From Solirubrum koreensis (lineage in GTDB: Bacteria; Bacteroidota; Bacteroidia; Cytophagales; Hymenobacteraceae): a DNA stretch of 64,000 nucleotides. Every line of letters begins with the position of its first letter. Position 1 is the stretch's first letter. Below the pieces are notes generated by a model, which was not told the origin of the DNA, ran no database searches, and saw nothing but the letters and a program-made list of their open reading frames with translations. This document shows, piece by piece, positions 36,271-45,700 of this stretch. Position numbers and translations under genes: made by a program. The stretch covers positions 744,001 through 808,000 of the forward strand of contig NZ_BAABHA010000015.1 in the NCBI RefSeq assembly GCF_039541855.1, written 5' to 3'.

Positions 36271-38553
36271 ATGCCCATGCGTACCCGTTTTCTGCTGTTA
36301 GCAGTACTGGGCCTGCCGTTTGCGGCCCCCGCCCAATCGTTGTTTGCCTTTGAAGCCCGCCCCCAGCTGGCTTCCGTGGTGGTGGGTACCGATACGCTAC
36401 AGCACGCGTGGGCTGGTGGCCTAAACAGCCCCGAGTTTTCCAACATCGACCTCAACAGCGACGGGCAGCAGGACCTGATGGTGTTCGACCGCATCAGCTC
36501 CCGCGTAACCACGTACCTGAACGTGGCCGCGGCCGGCGGCGGACGTCGCTGGCACTACGCCCCCGACTACGAAAGCGCCTTCCCCACCGACCTCGAAGGG
36601 TGGGCCCTGCTGCGCGACTACGACTGCGACGGCCGCCCCGATTTGTTTACCCGTGCCGGTACCGGCAACGTGCGCGTGTACCGCAACGTGAGCGTGGCCG
36701 GCGCCAATAGTCGTCCCGCATTTCAGCTGGCCAGCAACGAACTGATCTACGCCCTTTCGCCTACTTTCTCCACGCCTATTTTCCTCAGCGCCTACAATTT
36801 ACCGGCTATTCAGGACGTAGACGGCGACGGCGACCTGGACATCATTGCCTTCGACGGCGCGAGCGGAGCCAACATTGAATTCTACCGCAACGTGGGCGGC
36901 AGCTGCGGCAGCGGGCTGCAGTTCGACCGCCCCACCATTTTTTGGGGCGACATTACCTTCTGCGGTACCACCTGCACGTCGTATGCCTTTGCCGGGGATT
37001 TTTGCCGGAAACCAACCCACACCGGCGGTTTCGCGCTGCTGCTGCAAGACCTCGACGGCGACCAGGACCTGGACGTGCTGGCGGGCCGCGACGGGTGCTC
37101 CGAATGGGTTGGAATTCGCAATACCGGCACCCGCCAGTTAGCGGCTACCAGCAGCACCAGCTTGCTAAATCCGCTGCCCAACGGCATTGGGTCGGTTTCG
37201 GTGCCCAACTTCCCGGCCGGCTTCTCCGTCGATGTCACCTTCGATGGGCGCCCCGACCTGGTGGTGGCACCGGCCCTCGTCGATAACCTCGACCAAACAA
37301 GCATGCGGCAAACCACGCGGCTGTTCGAAAATACCAGTGCGGGCACCAGCCTTAGCTATACGCCCCGGGCCGGCGGGTTTTTGCAAGACCAGATGATTGA
37401 CCGCAGCGAGGGGGCAAACCCAGCTTTCGGCGACCTGAACGGCGACGGACTGGTGGACATGCTGCTGGGCAACTTTGCCGACCAGAACGGAAACGCCGGC
37501 AGCCAAACTACCTATTACGCCACGCTGGCTTACTACCAGAACGTGGGAACCGCTACCCGTCCCGTTTTCCGGCTCGTTACCAACGATTACCTCGGCCTGT
37601 CGGCGCGGCGCTACTGGAACATTCACCCGGTGCTGACCGACCTGAACCGCGACGGTGCCGCCGATTTGGCCTACACGGCTGAGTATTCGCAGGCCACGCA
37701 GGTGTTTTACCACCTAAACACGGCCGCGGCGGGCCAGCCGGTAAGCTTTAACGCCAGCCAGTTCGACCACCTTGATCTGCAGTACAACTGGTCGGGCCGC
37801 GAAGACATTCCCTGCTTTACCGACGTGGACGGCGACGGGTTCGTGGACCTGCTCATGGGCACCCGCGACCCCAACCCCGGCGGGGCTTTGCGATACTACC
37901 GTCGCGTGCCGGGCCAGCCCTTTCGAACCGCATTTCAGCTGCTGAACCCCGATTACGGCATGATTCGGGACGGTAACAACCGCAAACCCGAGAACCTGGC
38001 GCCCGCCGTGGCCGACGTAGACGGCGACGGCACCCTCGATCTGGTAACGGTAGATGGCAGCGGTAGTGTGCGTCTGTACGCCAACTTCCGGGCGCAAACG
38101 GGCCCGTTCTCGGCCCGCACCGATGTGTTCTATAATTCGCTCACGGGCCAGAACGACGTGGCTCGGCTCGACCGTGGTTTCGTGCTGCGCCACGGTTTGG
38201 CCCTGGCCGACGTAAACGGCGACGCTGCCCCGGAAATGTTCATTGGTTTGCAAACCGGCGGTGTACAAGTATTCGGCACCCGCAACCGGGTGTTGCCTGT
38301 TCGCACGGCGGCTAAAGCTACCTGGCCGCTGCAAGTGTACCCAAATCCCGCTACCGCCGCGGCTACCGTGGAAACCGGCGTACCCACGCGCCTGGCGCTG
38401 CTCGATTTAACCGGCCGCTACGTTCGGAGCGTGGACCTGGCTCAGCGCCGGCACCAGCTTGATTTGCGCGGCCTGGCCGCGGGCGTTTACCTGTTGCGGG
38501 TAACCAGCGCCACCGACGGCAGCAGCAGCGTACAGCGTTTGGTGGTGCAGTAA
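36271..38553 (+). CDS. FG-GAP/VCBS-repeat T9SS surface protein
   Basis: From ATG 36271 the protein has 760 residues with a signal peptide (FLLLAVLGLPFAAPAQ). Throughout it carries FG-GAP/VCBS-like calcium-binding repeats of the form D-x-N/D-x-D-G-x-x-D (DLNSDGQQDLMVF, DVDGDGDLDIIAFD, DLDGDQDLDVLAG, DLNGDGLVDMLLG, DVDGDGFVDLLMG, DVDGDGTLDLVTV), which predict a seven-bladed beta-propeller. A T9SS type A sorting domain ends it (YPNPATAAATVETG). It is likely a cell-surface binding protein; the ligand is unknown. Confidence 0.92.
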   Translation: MPMRTRFLLLAVLGLPFAAPAQSLFAFEARPQLASVVVGTDTLQHAWAGGLNSPEFSNIDLNSDGQQDLMVFDRISSRVTTYLNVAAAGGGRRWHYAPDYESAFPTDLEGWALLRDYDCDGRPDLFTRAGTGNVRVYRNVSVAGANSRPAFQLASNELIYALSPTFSTPIFLSAYNLPAIQDVDGDGDLDIIAFDGASGANIEFYRNVGGSCGSGLQFDRPTIFWGDITFCGTTCTSYAFAGDFCRKPTHTGGFALLLQDLDGDQDLDVLAGRDGCSEWVGIRNTGTRQLAATSSTSLLNPLPNGIGSVSVPNFPAGFSVDVTFDGRPDLVVAPALVDNLDQTSMRQTTRLFENTSAGTSLSYTPRAGGFLQDQMIDRSEGANPAFGDLNGDGLVDMLLGNFADQNGNAGSQTTYYATLAYYQNVGTATRPVFRLVTNDYLGLSARRYWNIHPVLTDLNRDGAADLAYTAEYSQATQVFYHLNTAAAGQPVSFNASQFDHLDLQYNWSGREDIPCFTDVDGDGFVDLLMGTRDPNPGGALRYYRRVPGQPFRTAFQLLNPDYGMIRDGNNRKPENLAPAVADVDGDGTLDLVTVDGSGSVRLYANFRAQTGPFSARTDVFYNSLTGQNDVARLDRGFVLRHGLALADVNGDAAPEMFIGLQTGGVQVFGTRNRVLPVRTAAKATWPLQVYPNPATAAATVETGVPTRLALLDLTGRYVRSVDLAQRRHQLDLRGLAAGVYLLRVTSATDGSSSVQRLVVQ

Positions 38554-38565
38554 AAGGCGGGAAAA

Positions 38566-39363
38566 TCAGCTCTGCAATTCTCCCACGTTTATCTCAAACG
38601 AATCGGCGTCTTGCAGGGCTGCGAACCGCTTGCGGTACGCGGCGAGGTCGGCGCGGCGCAGGGTACGCGTAATGCCCGTTTCCTGGTTGCCCACCTCCAC
38701 GAGGTACTCGCCTTTCATATCCAGCAAAGCCGAGTCGCCGTCGTAGGTGTGGCTGTTGCCGTCGATACCCACGCAGTTCACGCCTAAAGTGTAGGCCAGA
38801 TTTTCCATGGCGCGGGCGCGCAGCAGGGTCATCCAGGCGGTGCGGCGCACGGCGGGCCAATTAGCTACGTACAGCAGCAGGTCGTAGGGGTTTTGGGCGT
38901 CGTTGCGGCTCCACACGGGAAAACGCAGGTCGTAACAGATAAGCGGGCAAATGCGCCAGCCGCGCCATTCTTCTACCAGCCGGTGTTGACCGGGCGTGTA
39001 TACCTCATGCTCACCGGCCATGCGAAACAGGTGACGCTTGTCGTAGTGGCTATACGAGCCGTCGGGGCGGACCCAGAAAAGGCGGTTGTAGTAGTGGCCG
39101 TCCTCGGTTACCATTACGCTGCCGGTAACCACGGCGTCGCGGGCGGCGGCCAGCTTGCGCATCCAGTCCAGGGTGGGGCCGTCGGCCGGCTCGGCCTGGG
39201 CAGGGGCATCCATGCTGAAGCCGGTCGGGAACATTTCGGGCAGCACCACCAGGTCGGTGGCAATGGAAATTTCCCCTACATGGCGGGCTAGCATGGCGCG
39301 GTTAGCGTCGGGGTTGTGCCATTGCAGGCTGGCTTGCACGAACGAAACAGTGAGGTCAGACAC
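38566..39363 (-). CDS. carbon-nitrogen hydrolase, omega-amidase-like
   Basis: The 265-residue nitrilase-superfamily enzyme has the catalytic triad E43 (LPEMFPTGF), K109 (YDKRHLF) and C143 (LICYDLRFP). These motifs fit the omega-amidase/YafV branch, which hydrolyses alpha-ketoglutaramate and ketosuccinamate. A methionine aminotransferase gene of the type that makes keto acids by transamination with glutamine lies upstream on the same strand, so the two probably act together in methionine salvage. Its stop is only 12 bp from the convergent T9SS gene. Confidence 0.92.
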   Translation of the reverse strand: MSDLTVSFVQASLQWHNPDANRAMLARHVGEISIATDLVVLPEMFPTGFSMDAPAQAEPADGPTLDWMRKLAAARDAVVTGSVMVTEDGHYYNRLFWVRPDGSYSHYDKRHLFRMAGEHEVYTPGQHRLVEEWRGWRICPLICYDLRFPVWSRNDAQNPYDLLLYVANWPAVRRTAWMTLLRARAMENLAYTLGVNCVGIDGNSHTYDGDSALLDMKGEYLVEVGNQETGITRTLRRADLAAYRKRFAALQDADSFEINVGELQS

Positions 39364-39558
39364 AGAAGGGCAATCCGCGGTGAAGAGAAAGTTTTCCTGA
39401 ATAAACCCAATTATCTAACAAAAGTCAATAAGAAACTGCCTCTGCAAGCGCTTTTCAGTAACGCGCAGGTCAGGAAAGTCAACAACCAGTTCAAGCTGTA
39501 GTTACGTTTCCCGAACGGGGCAGCCGGGCATACAGGCTTGGAGGTGAGCAAGTAAGCG

Positions 39559-40704
39559 TTACAGGTTGTGTAAACGCTGGGCGGCGGCGCGCAGGGTGCT
39601 GTCCTGTTTGGCAAAGCAGAAGCGCACCAGGCCGTGGTCGGTTTGATTGTGGTAGAACGCCGATACGGGAACTACCGCCACGCCATGCTCGGTGGTAAGG
39701 CGGCGCGCAAACGTTACATCGTCGACACCGGGGGCAATCCGGTCGTAGCGGGCGAGCTGGAAATAGGAGCCGGAGGTGGGCAGCAGCTCAAACCGCGTGT
39801 GCTGCATCAACTCGCCAAACAAGTCCCGCTTGGCCTGCATAAAGGCCGGCAGCTCCTGGTAGTGCGCGGAGTCCTCGATAACAGCGGTAATGGCCAGTTG
39901 GGCCAGCGTGCTTACGCTAAAGGTCACGAACTGGTGTACCCGGCGCACCTCGGCGCTCAGCTGCGGTGGCGCCACGCAGTAGCCCACTTTCCATCCGGTG
40001 GCGTGGTACGTTTTGCCGAACGACGACAGCACAAACGCCCGCTCGCGCAAGCTGGGGTACTGCAGCGCCGAGCGGTGCGGCTGCTCGTCGAAGGTCATGT
40101 GCTCGTACACCTCGTCGGAGAGCAGCAAGGCGTGCGTGGGGGCCAGAATGGCGGCCAGCTGCTGCCAGTCGTCGTCGGAGAAAACGGCGCCGCTGGGGTT
40201 ATGGGGGGTGTTTGCCATAACCAGCCGGGTGCGCGGGGTAATGGCATCGGCCACGCGCTGCCAGTCGGGCCGGAACGTGGGCGCGGTGAGGGGCACGTAT
40301 ACCGGCACACCGCCCTGCAACCGGATGGCAGGCCCGTACAGGTCGTAAGCGGGTTCCAATACCAGCACTTCGTCGCCGGGCTGTACCACGGCGGCCAGCA
40401 CGGCGTACAGCGCCTCGGTGGCCCCGCTCGTGATGGTTATGTCGGTGGCCGGATCGGGGGCGGGCACGTGGTACACCCGGGCAGTTTTGGCGGCTATTCG
40501 TTCGCGCAGCAGCGGCAGGCCGGGCATGGGCGCGTACTGGTGCTGGCTGCCGCGGGCAAATTCCACCAAGGCCTCGGTGAGGGCCGCGGGCGGGTTGAAA
40601 TCGGGGAAGCCCTGGGCGAGGTTGATGGCGCCGTGCTCGGCAGCCAACTGCGACATGACGGCGAAAATGCTGGTGCCCACGTCGGGCAGTTTGGAGGTGA
40701 GCAT
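39559..40704 (-). CDS. methionine aminotransferase, class I/II PLP enzyme
   Basis: The 381-residue fold type I aminotransferase is of the YbdL/KAT class. It has the substrate-binding INLAQGFPDFNPP start, AxGATEALYAV-type cofactor loop, NTPHNPSGAVF, SDEVYEHMTF and the PLP lysine in SSFGKTYHATGWKVGY. Such enzymes regenerate methionine from its keto acid, often with glutamine as donor, which pairs well with the omega-amidase-like gene downstream. The start at 40704 (MLTSKLPDVG) is preferred over the open frame to 40797. Confidence 0.94.
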   Translation of the reverse strand: MLTSKLPDVGTSIFAVMSQLAAEHGAINLAQGFPDFNPPAALTEALVEFARGSQHQYAPMPGLPLLRERIAAKTARVYHVPAPDPATDITITSGATEALYAVLAAVVQPGDEVLVLEPAYDLYGPAIRLQGGVPVYVPLTAPTFRPDWQRVADAITPRTRLVMANTPHNPSGAVFSDDDWQQLAAILAPTHALLLSDEVYEHMTFDEQPHRSALQYPSLRERAFVLSSFGKTYHATGWKVGYCVAPPQLSAEVRRVHQFVTFSVSTLAQLAITAVIEDSAHYQELPAFMQAKRDLFGELMQHTRFELLPTSGSYFQLARYDRIAPGVDDVTFARRLTTEHGVAVVPVSAFYHNQTDHGLVRFCFAKQDSTLRAAAQRLHNL

Positions 40705-40965
40705 GGCCAACGGGTGAGTTACAGCACGAAGATATTGCGGTGCGAAGTATTGCGGCCCGCGCTCCTGCCGATGGCGTGGCTGCGTACGTTTGCACACGAA
40801 AAAATAGCAATGCCCTGGTTGGTAAGCCGGAAATAAACTCTTTCTTTCTGCCCAAGCTCCACGCCCTTACGGCCCTACTGTCACACACTTTTTGTTATTG
40901 TACACGCTGTTAACCTGAATTTGCTGGCGCTTGGTCGAGCGTCTTCTTTACCTTTTTTATTTTTT

Positions 40966-41265
40966 ATGGCATTGGAAATCCGCGAAACCGGCACCGTAGT
41001 GGTGGGCCGCAGCGCCGCCGGCCTGGCGGTGTTCCCCAACCCGGCTACCGACCAGCAGCTGCGCTTTGCGCTGGAACGCGTGCCCGCCGCCGAGGCCACC
41101 CGCTATACCTACCGCCTGCTTACGCCCTACGGCCGGGCCGTGCGCCAGGGCCAGGGCACGCAGGCGCCCGTTTCCCTGGCGGGCCTGCCGGCCGGAGCCT
41201 ACCTGCTGGAACTCACCGGCCCCCAGGGCCAGCGCCTCACCCGCCGCGTGCAAATCAACCCTTAA
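40966..41265 (+). CDS. short protein consisting of a T9SS sorting-like domain
   Basis: This 99-residue protein is almost entirely a T9SS type A-like domain: VFPNPATDQQLRFAL, a middle RYTYRLLTPYGRAVRQG strand pair and AGAYLLELTGPQGQRL near the end. No signal peptide and no cargo domain are visible upstream. ATG at 40966 lies within a T-rich leader. The next gene, 10 bp downstream, is a full T9SS protein with its own signal and tail. It could be a remnant of a larger surface protein or a stand-alone domain. Confidence 0.65.
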   Translation: MALEIRETGTVVVGRSAAGLAVFPNPATDQQLRFALERVPAAEATRYTYRLLTPYGRAVRQGQGTQAPVSLAGLPAGAYLLELTGPQGQRLTRRVQINP

Positions 41266-41275
41266 TCCTTCGGGT

Positions 41276-42706
41276 ATGCGTTTTTTCTGTGTATGCATTT
41301 TGTGGCTGGCCGCCCTGCTGGGGCTGCCGGCCCAGGCGCAACTGCTGCGGCAGCACGTGTACGGCACCACTGGCGAGGAATCGTACGGCTTGCTGACGCC
41401 CGTGCGGGGCGGCGGCTACCTGCTGGTGGGCGACCATCAGCCACGACCTTCATCGAACTTCAATGAGCGCCTCTACCTGGTGCGCGTAAACTCACAAGGC
41501 GACACGCTCTGGACCCGGCGCCAAAGATTGGGCTTTAATGGTATTAATGTATCTGGCGTGTGCGAAAACGCGGCAGGCCAGATACTGGTAGCCATTAGCG
41601 GCGCGAATACAAATGCGGTGCCCATCGACGACGCGGCCATGCTGGTACTCTTTAACGCCCAGGGCGACACGCTCTGGACCCGCAAAACGGGCGGGCCCAC
41701 CATCGACGGATACACAGGCCTGGTACTGGGCCACGACGGGAACTTTGTGCTGACGGGCTCTCTGGGCACGTTCCCGCAGTGGCTCAAAGTCAGCGCCGCC
41801 GGGCAGGTGCTGGCCCGCACCACCATCAACTACGACGCCGGCGACGTCGGCTACCTGAGCGGCCTGTTTAAGGACGCCTCCAGCCGGGGCGGGTACTGGG
41901 TGGAAAACGCCACCGGCGGAACTGCTGCCGGCGCCCGCAAGTTGCTGCACCTGACCGAGGCCGGCGTGGTAGATCAAACCAAGCCACTCTACGGCAGAAG
42001 CTACGACAACCTGCAAAGCGTAGCTTCGCTGCCCAATAACGGGGGCTATGTGGCCTGCGAAGGCAGCACGGGCCGGCTGGTGCGTTTCACGCCCGCCCTG
42101 GACACGCTCTGGACCCGGCAGTTGCGCTTCGACAACGGCACGGTGCGCGGCTTTGCCTCGGCCCGGCAGGTGCAGCCCCTACCCGACGGCACGCTGGTGG
42201 TGGCCGGCCAGTTCTTCTTCTCCGGCGGCGGGCGCGTGTACCTGGCCAAGCTCAGCGCGGCCGGGCAAACGTTGCGCGACACGGTGCTCTTCCGCGGTGC
42301 GGGCACGGAAACCGTGGCCGGGCTGGCCGTAGAGCCCGGCACCAACCGCTACGTGTTCAGCGGCTATACCACCAGCGGCCCGCGCGGCGGCGCCGACCTG
42401 TTCCTGGGCATCCACGCCGACTGGCGCGTGCTCTCCACCCGCCCGGCCCGGGAGCGGCCCGCCGCGCTGGCCGCCTGGCCCAACCCGCTGCCCGCCGGCC
42501 GCCACGAGCTGGTGCTGCGCCCCGGCCGTCCCCTGCGCGGCCATCTCGCCCTGCACGACGCGGCCGGCCGGCTGGTGCGCCAGTGGCCCGCCCCCCCCGC
42601 CGCCGAGCAACGCCTCTCGCTGGCCGGCGTGCCGCCCGGCTTGTACCTGCTCACCGCTACCGACGCCACCGGCCTGCGCTACGTGGCCCGCGTGCTTCGC
42701 GAGTAA
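41276..42706 (+). CDS. secreted T9SS-tailed repeat protein
   Basis: The 476-residue protein has a signal sequence (CVCILWLAALLGLPAQAQ). Its body has recurrent G-D-T-L-W-T-R motifs (residues about 73, 128 and 272) within predicted beta-propeller blades typical of Bacteroidota delta-60-like surface proteins. A C-terminal sorting domain (AWPNPLPAGRHELVL ... GLYLLTATDATGLRYV) targets it to T9SS. The start at 41276 is chosen because of the signal peptide. No enzymatic motif is seen. Confidence 0.87.
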   Translation: MRFFCVCILWLAALLGLPAQAQLLRQHVYGTTGEESYGLLTPVRGGGYLLVGDHQPRPSSNFNERLYLVRVNSQGDTLWTRRQRLGFNGINVSGVCENAAGQILVAISGANTNAVPIDDAAMLVLFNAQGDTLWTRKTGGPTIDGYTGLVLGHDGNFVLTGSLGTFPQWLKVSAAGQVLARTTINYDAGDVGYLSGLFKDASSRGGYWVENATGGTAAGARKLLHLTEAGVVDQTKPLYGRSYDNLQSVASLPNNGGYVACEGSTGRLVRFTPALDTLWTRQLRFDNGTVRGFASARQVQPLPDGTLVVAGQFFFSGGGRVYLAKLSAAGQTLRDTVLFRGAGTETVAGLAVEPGTNRYVFSGYTTSGPRGGADLFLGIHADWRVLSTRPARERPAALAAWPNPLPAGRHELVLRPGRPLRGHLALHDAAGRLVRQWPAPPAAEQRLSLAGVPPGLYLLTATDATGLRYVARVLRE

Positions 42707-42732
42707 GTGCCAACACCGTTTCGGGTTGATAG

Positions 42733-42767
42733 AAGCCCTGGTTGTGCGCTGCACGGCCGGGGCTTGT
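42733..42767. terminator. terminator between convergent genes
   Basis: AAGCCCTGG pairs with CCGGGGCTT (one G-T) and the loop carries an inner GTGC/GCAC helix. It lies between the T9SS gene and the PAS kinase gene. Confidence 0.65.
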
Positions 42768-42772
42768 ACTTT

Positions 42773-45700
42773 CTAACAGCGCAGCTTAATGCTGAACGTG
42801 GTGCCTTCGCCCACGCGGCTTTGCACCTCCAGCTGCCCGCCGTGGCCGTGCACGATGCGCTGCACCAGGTACAGGCCCATGCCCGAGCCCTCGATGTGGG
42901 GATGAAACCGACGGAACATCTGGAACAGTTGCGGGCCGTACCGTTCCATATCGATGCCGAGGCCGTTGTCCTGCACGTGCAGCGCCACCTGGCCCGGCGC
43001 ACTCTCCGACCACACGCGAATGCGGGGCGGGCGCTGCGGGCTGGCATAGCGGATGGCGTTGCTGAGCAGGTTGAACAGCACGCTTTGCAGGTTTGGGCGC
43101 ACGAACTGGACCGTGGGAGCCGCTTCAAAATTCAGCTCCACCAGCGCGCCCGCCGCCGTTAGCTGCTCACGCAAACTCACCAGAACCTCGGTGGTCAGCT
43201 TCTGTAAATGAACCGTTTCGGGCGCTACTTGCTGGCGGATTTTCTGCACCTGTACCAGCTCCGTGAGGTCCTCAATGGTGCCGTGAATCTGGTGCAGGGC
43301 GCGCTCGAACATGGCCGTGAGCTGGGCGGTATCGGGGTCATGGAGCTGGGCCGAGCGGGTGAGTTCCTGGAAGATGCCGGCCATGTTGTTGATGGGTTGC
43401 TTCAAGTCGTGCGAGGCCGTGTACACGAAGCCGTCGAGGTCCTGGTTGATGCGGCGCAGCTCGGTGTTTTGCTCGGCCAGAGTAGTAGTCAGTTCTTTCT
43501 GCTCGTGAATGTCGGTGCAGGTGCCAAACCATTGCACCACCTGGCCGGCAGCGTCGCGTAGGGGTACCGATTGCCCAATAAACCAACGGTAATTACCACT
43601 GCCTCGTTCGCGCAGGCGGTATTCCACGCGCGATGGTTCACCGGCTTGCCGCGCCGTTTGCAAGGCTTGCAAACAGTTCTCCAGGTCGTGGGGATGTACA
43701 ATGTGGCGGTAGTCGGCTTCTTCCCGAAACTCGTTTAGCCCGAAGCCGGTGTACTCCACCCAGCGCTGGTTAAAATAGGTGGGGCGCGCGTGCGCATCTG
43801 CCACCCACACCAGCTGCGGAATGCTTTCGGCCAGCAGGCGAAACTCGGCCTCGCGGCGCCCCAGCAGCTCCTGCAGCTCCCGTTGCTCGTGGTGGTCGAC
43901 GCTGGCGCCGTACCAGCGCACTATCTGCCCGTCGGCGTCGAAGGCGGGGACGGTGCGGGCCAGGTGCCAGCGCCATTGCCCGTCGTGGCGGCGCAGGCGT
44001 ATTTCACCCGACCACGGCTGGCGCTGCGTTTGGGCATGCTGCCACAACGGCGTAATGGCGCGCAAGTCGTCGGGGTGCACGGCATCGGCCCAGCTTTCGG
44101 TAGGGTTGGCCGAGGGCGTGTGGCCCGTGTAGGCGTACCACTGGGGGCTCAGGTAAGCGGTGCTGCCATTGGGGTGCACAATGTATACGATGTTGGGCAG
44201 GGCTTCCACCATCACCCGAAACTCCTCGTCGCGGCGGTACACTTCCTCGGTCAGGGCCTCGTTGCGCTGCCGCGTGAGCACGCGCTCGGTCACGTCTACG
44301 GCAAAAAACAGCAGGCCCTGGGTGTGGCTTTGCTCATCGAGCAGGGCCTGAATGGTGAGGTCGAAATAAAAGTGGCGGGCGGGCCGGTTCGGGCCATCGA
44401 ACACCGCCAGCGGGTATTCTTCCTCCAGGGCCGTAAAGCCGGTGTGAAACACGCGGTTGAACATGGTGAGCAGGCCCTGTTCGCGCACTTCGGTTAGGGT
44501 TTCGGCAATGGGCCAGCCCACGCGCAGCCGGCCGCCAAACAAATCGAGCAGGCCGGGCGTGGCAAACCCGCACACGTGCTCGGGCCCGAGCAGGGTGCAG
44601 AGGTGCGCCGGTACCTGCCCCAGAATTTGCTGCAGCTGCCGGTCTTTCTCTACCAATTGATGCTGGGCATGCTTGGAGTCGTCGATGTCGGTGCCGGTGC
44701 CAAACCACTTGGTAATGGTGCCGGCCGCGTTGCGCAGGGGCAAGGCCTGCCCCAGAAACCAGCGGTAGGTGCCGTGCCGCGACAACAGCCGAACTTCCAT
44801 CGAAAAATACTCGCCGGTGTTCAACGATTGGGCCCAGCGCTGCTGCCAATTGGGCCAGTCGTCGGGGTGCACCACTTGCGCCCACACATCGGTGGCCGCG
44901 CTGGGGTAGCCGGTGTAGGTGGTCCAGCGCTGGTTAAAGTAGTCGAAGCGGCCGGTTTCATCGGCCGACCACACCAACTGGGGAATGAACTCGGTGAGGA
45001 AGTGAAATTGCTCCTGCTGCCGTTGGGTTTCGGCCATGGCAGCCGCGGCCGTGCGGCGGTTCTGCAACTGGTCGGTCACATCGAGGCCCGCCATAATTAC
45101 CCCGCTGATGCGGCCTTCGTCGTCGAGCAGGGGTTGGAGCGACAGGTTTAGAATCCGGGTTTCGGAGGAGTCTGCGTGCAGTGGCAGCGCCGGTACGCCG
45201 TTCACGTAGCGAGTCTGGCCGGTGCGGTACACCTCCCCAAAACGGGCCAGCAGGGCCGGGCCAGGGCTGGGCTGCGCATCGCGGGCGGGCTTGCCAAGCG
45301 ACTCGGCCGTCAAAAAAGCCCGCGCCTGCGACGAGGCATATTCCACCACGTGGTCGGGGCCCTGCAGCACTACCAGGTGCAGCGGAAGCTGGTCGAGCTG
45401 CTGCAGCAGGCGGCGGTCGTGCTGGCGTTGCTGCTCGGTGCGGGTGCGGCGGTCGTGCACGTCGGTGGTGGCCCCAATCCATTTCAGCAGGGTTCCGCTG
45501 TCGTCGTACAAGGCCGAGCCGCGGGCCGAAAACCAGCGGTACTCGCCGTCGTGGCGGCGCATGCGCAGGTCGGCTTCAAAAACGGCGCCGGTGCTCAGGC
45601 TTTGTTGCCAGCGCTGCCCCACGGTTTCCAGGTCGTCGGGGTGAATGGTGGCCAGCCAGTTTTCGTGCAATGCGTCGGTAATGGGCTGCCCCGTGTACGT

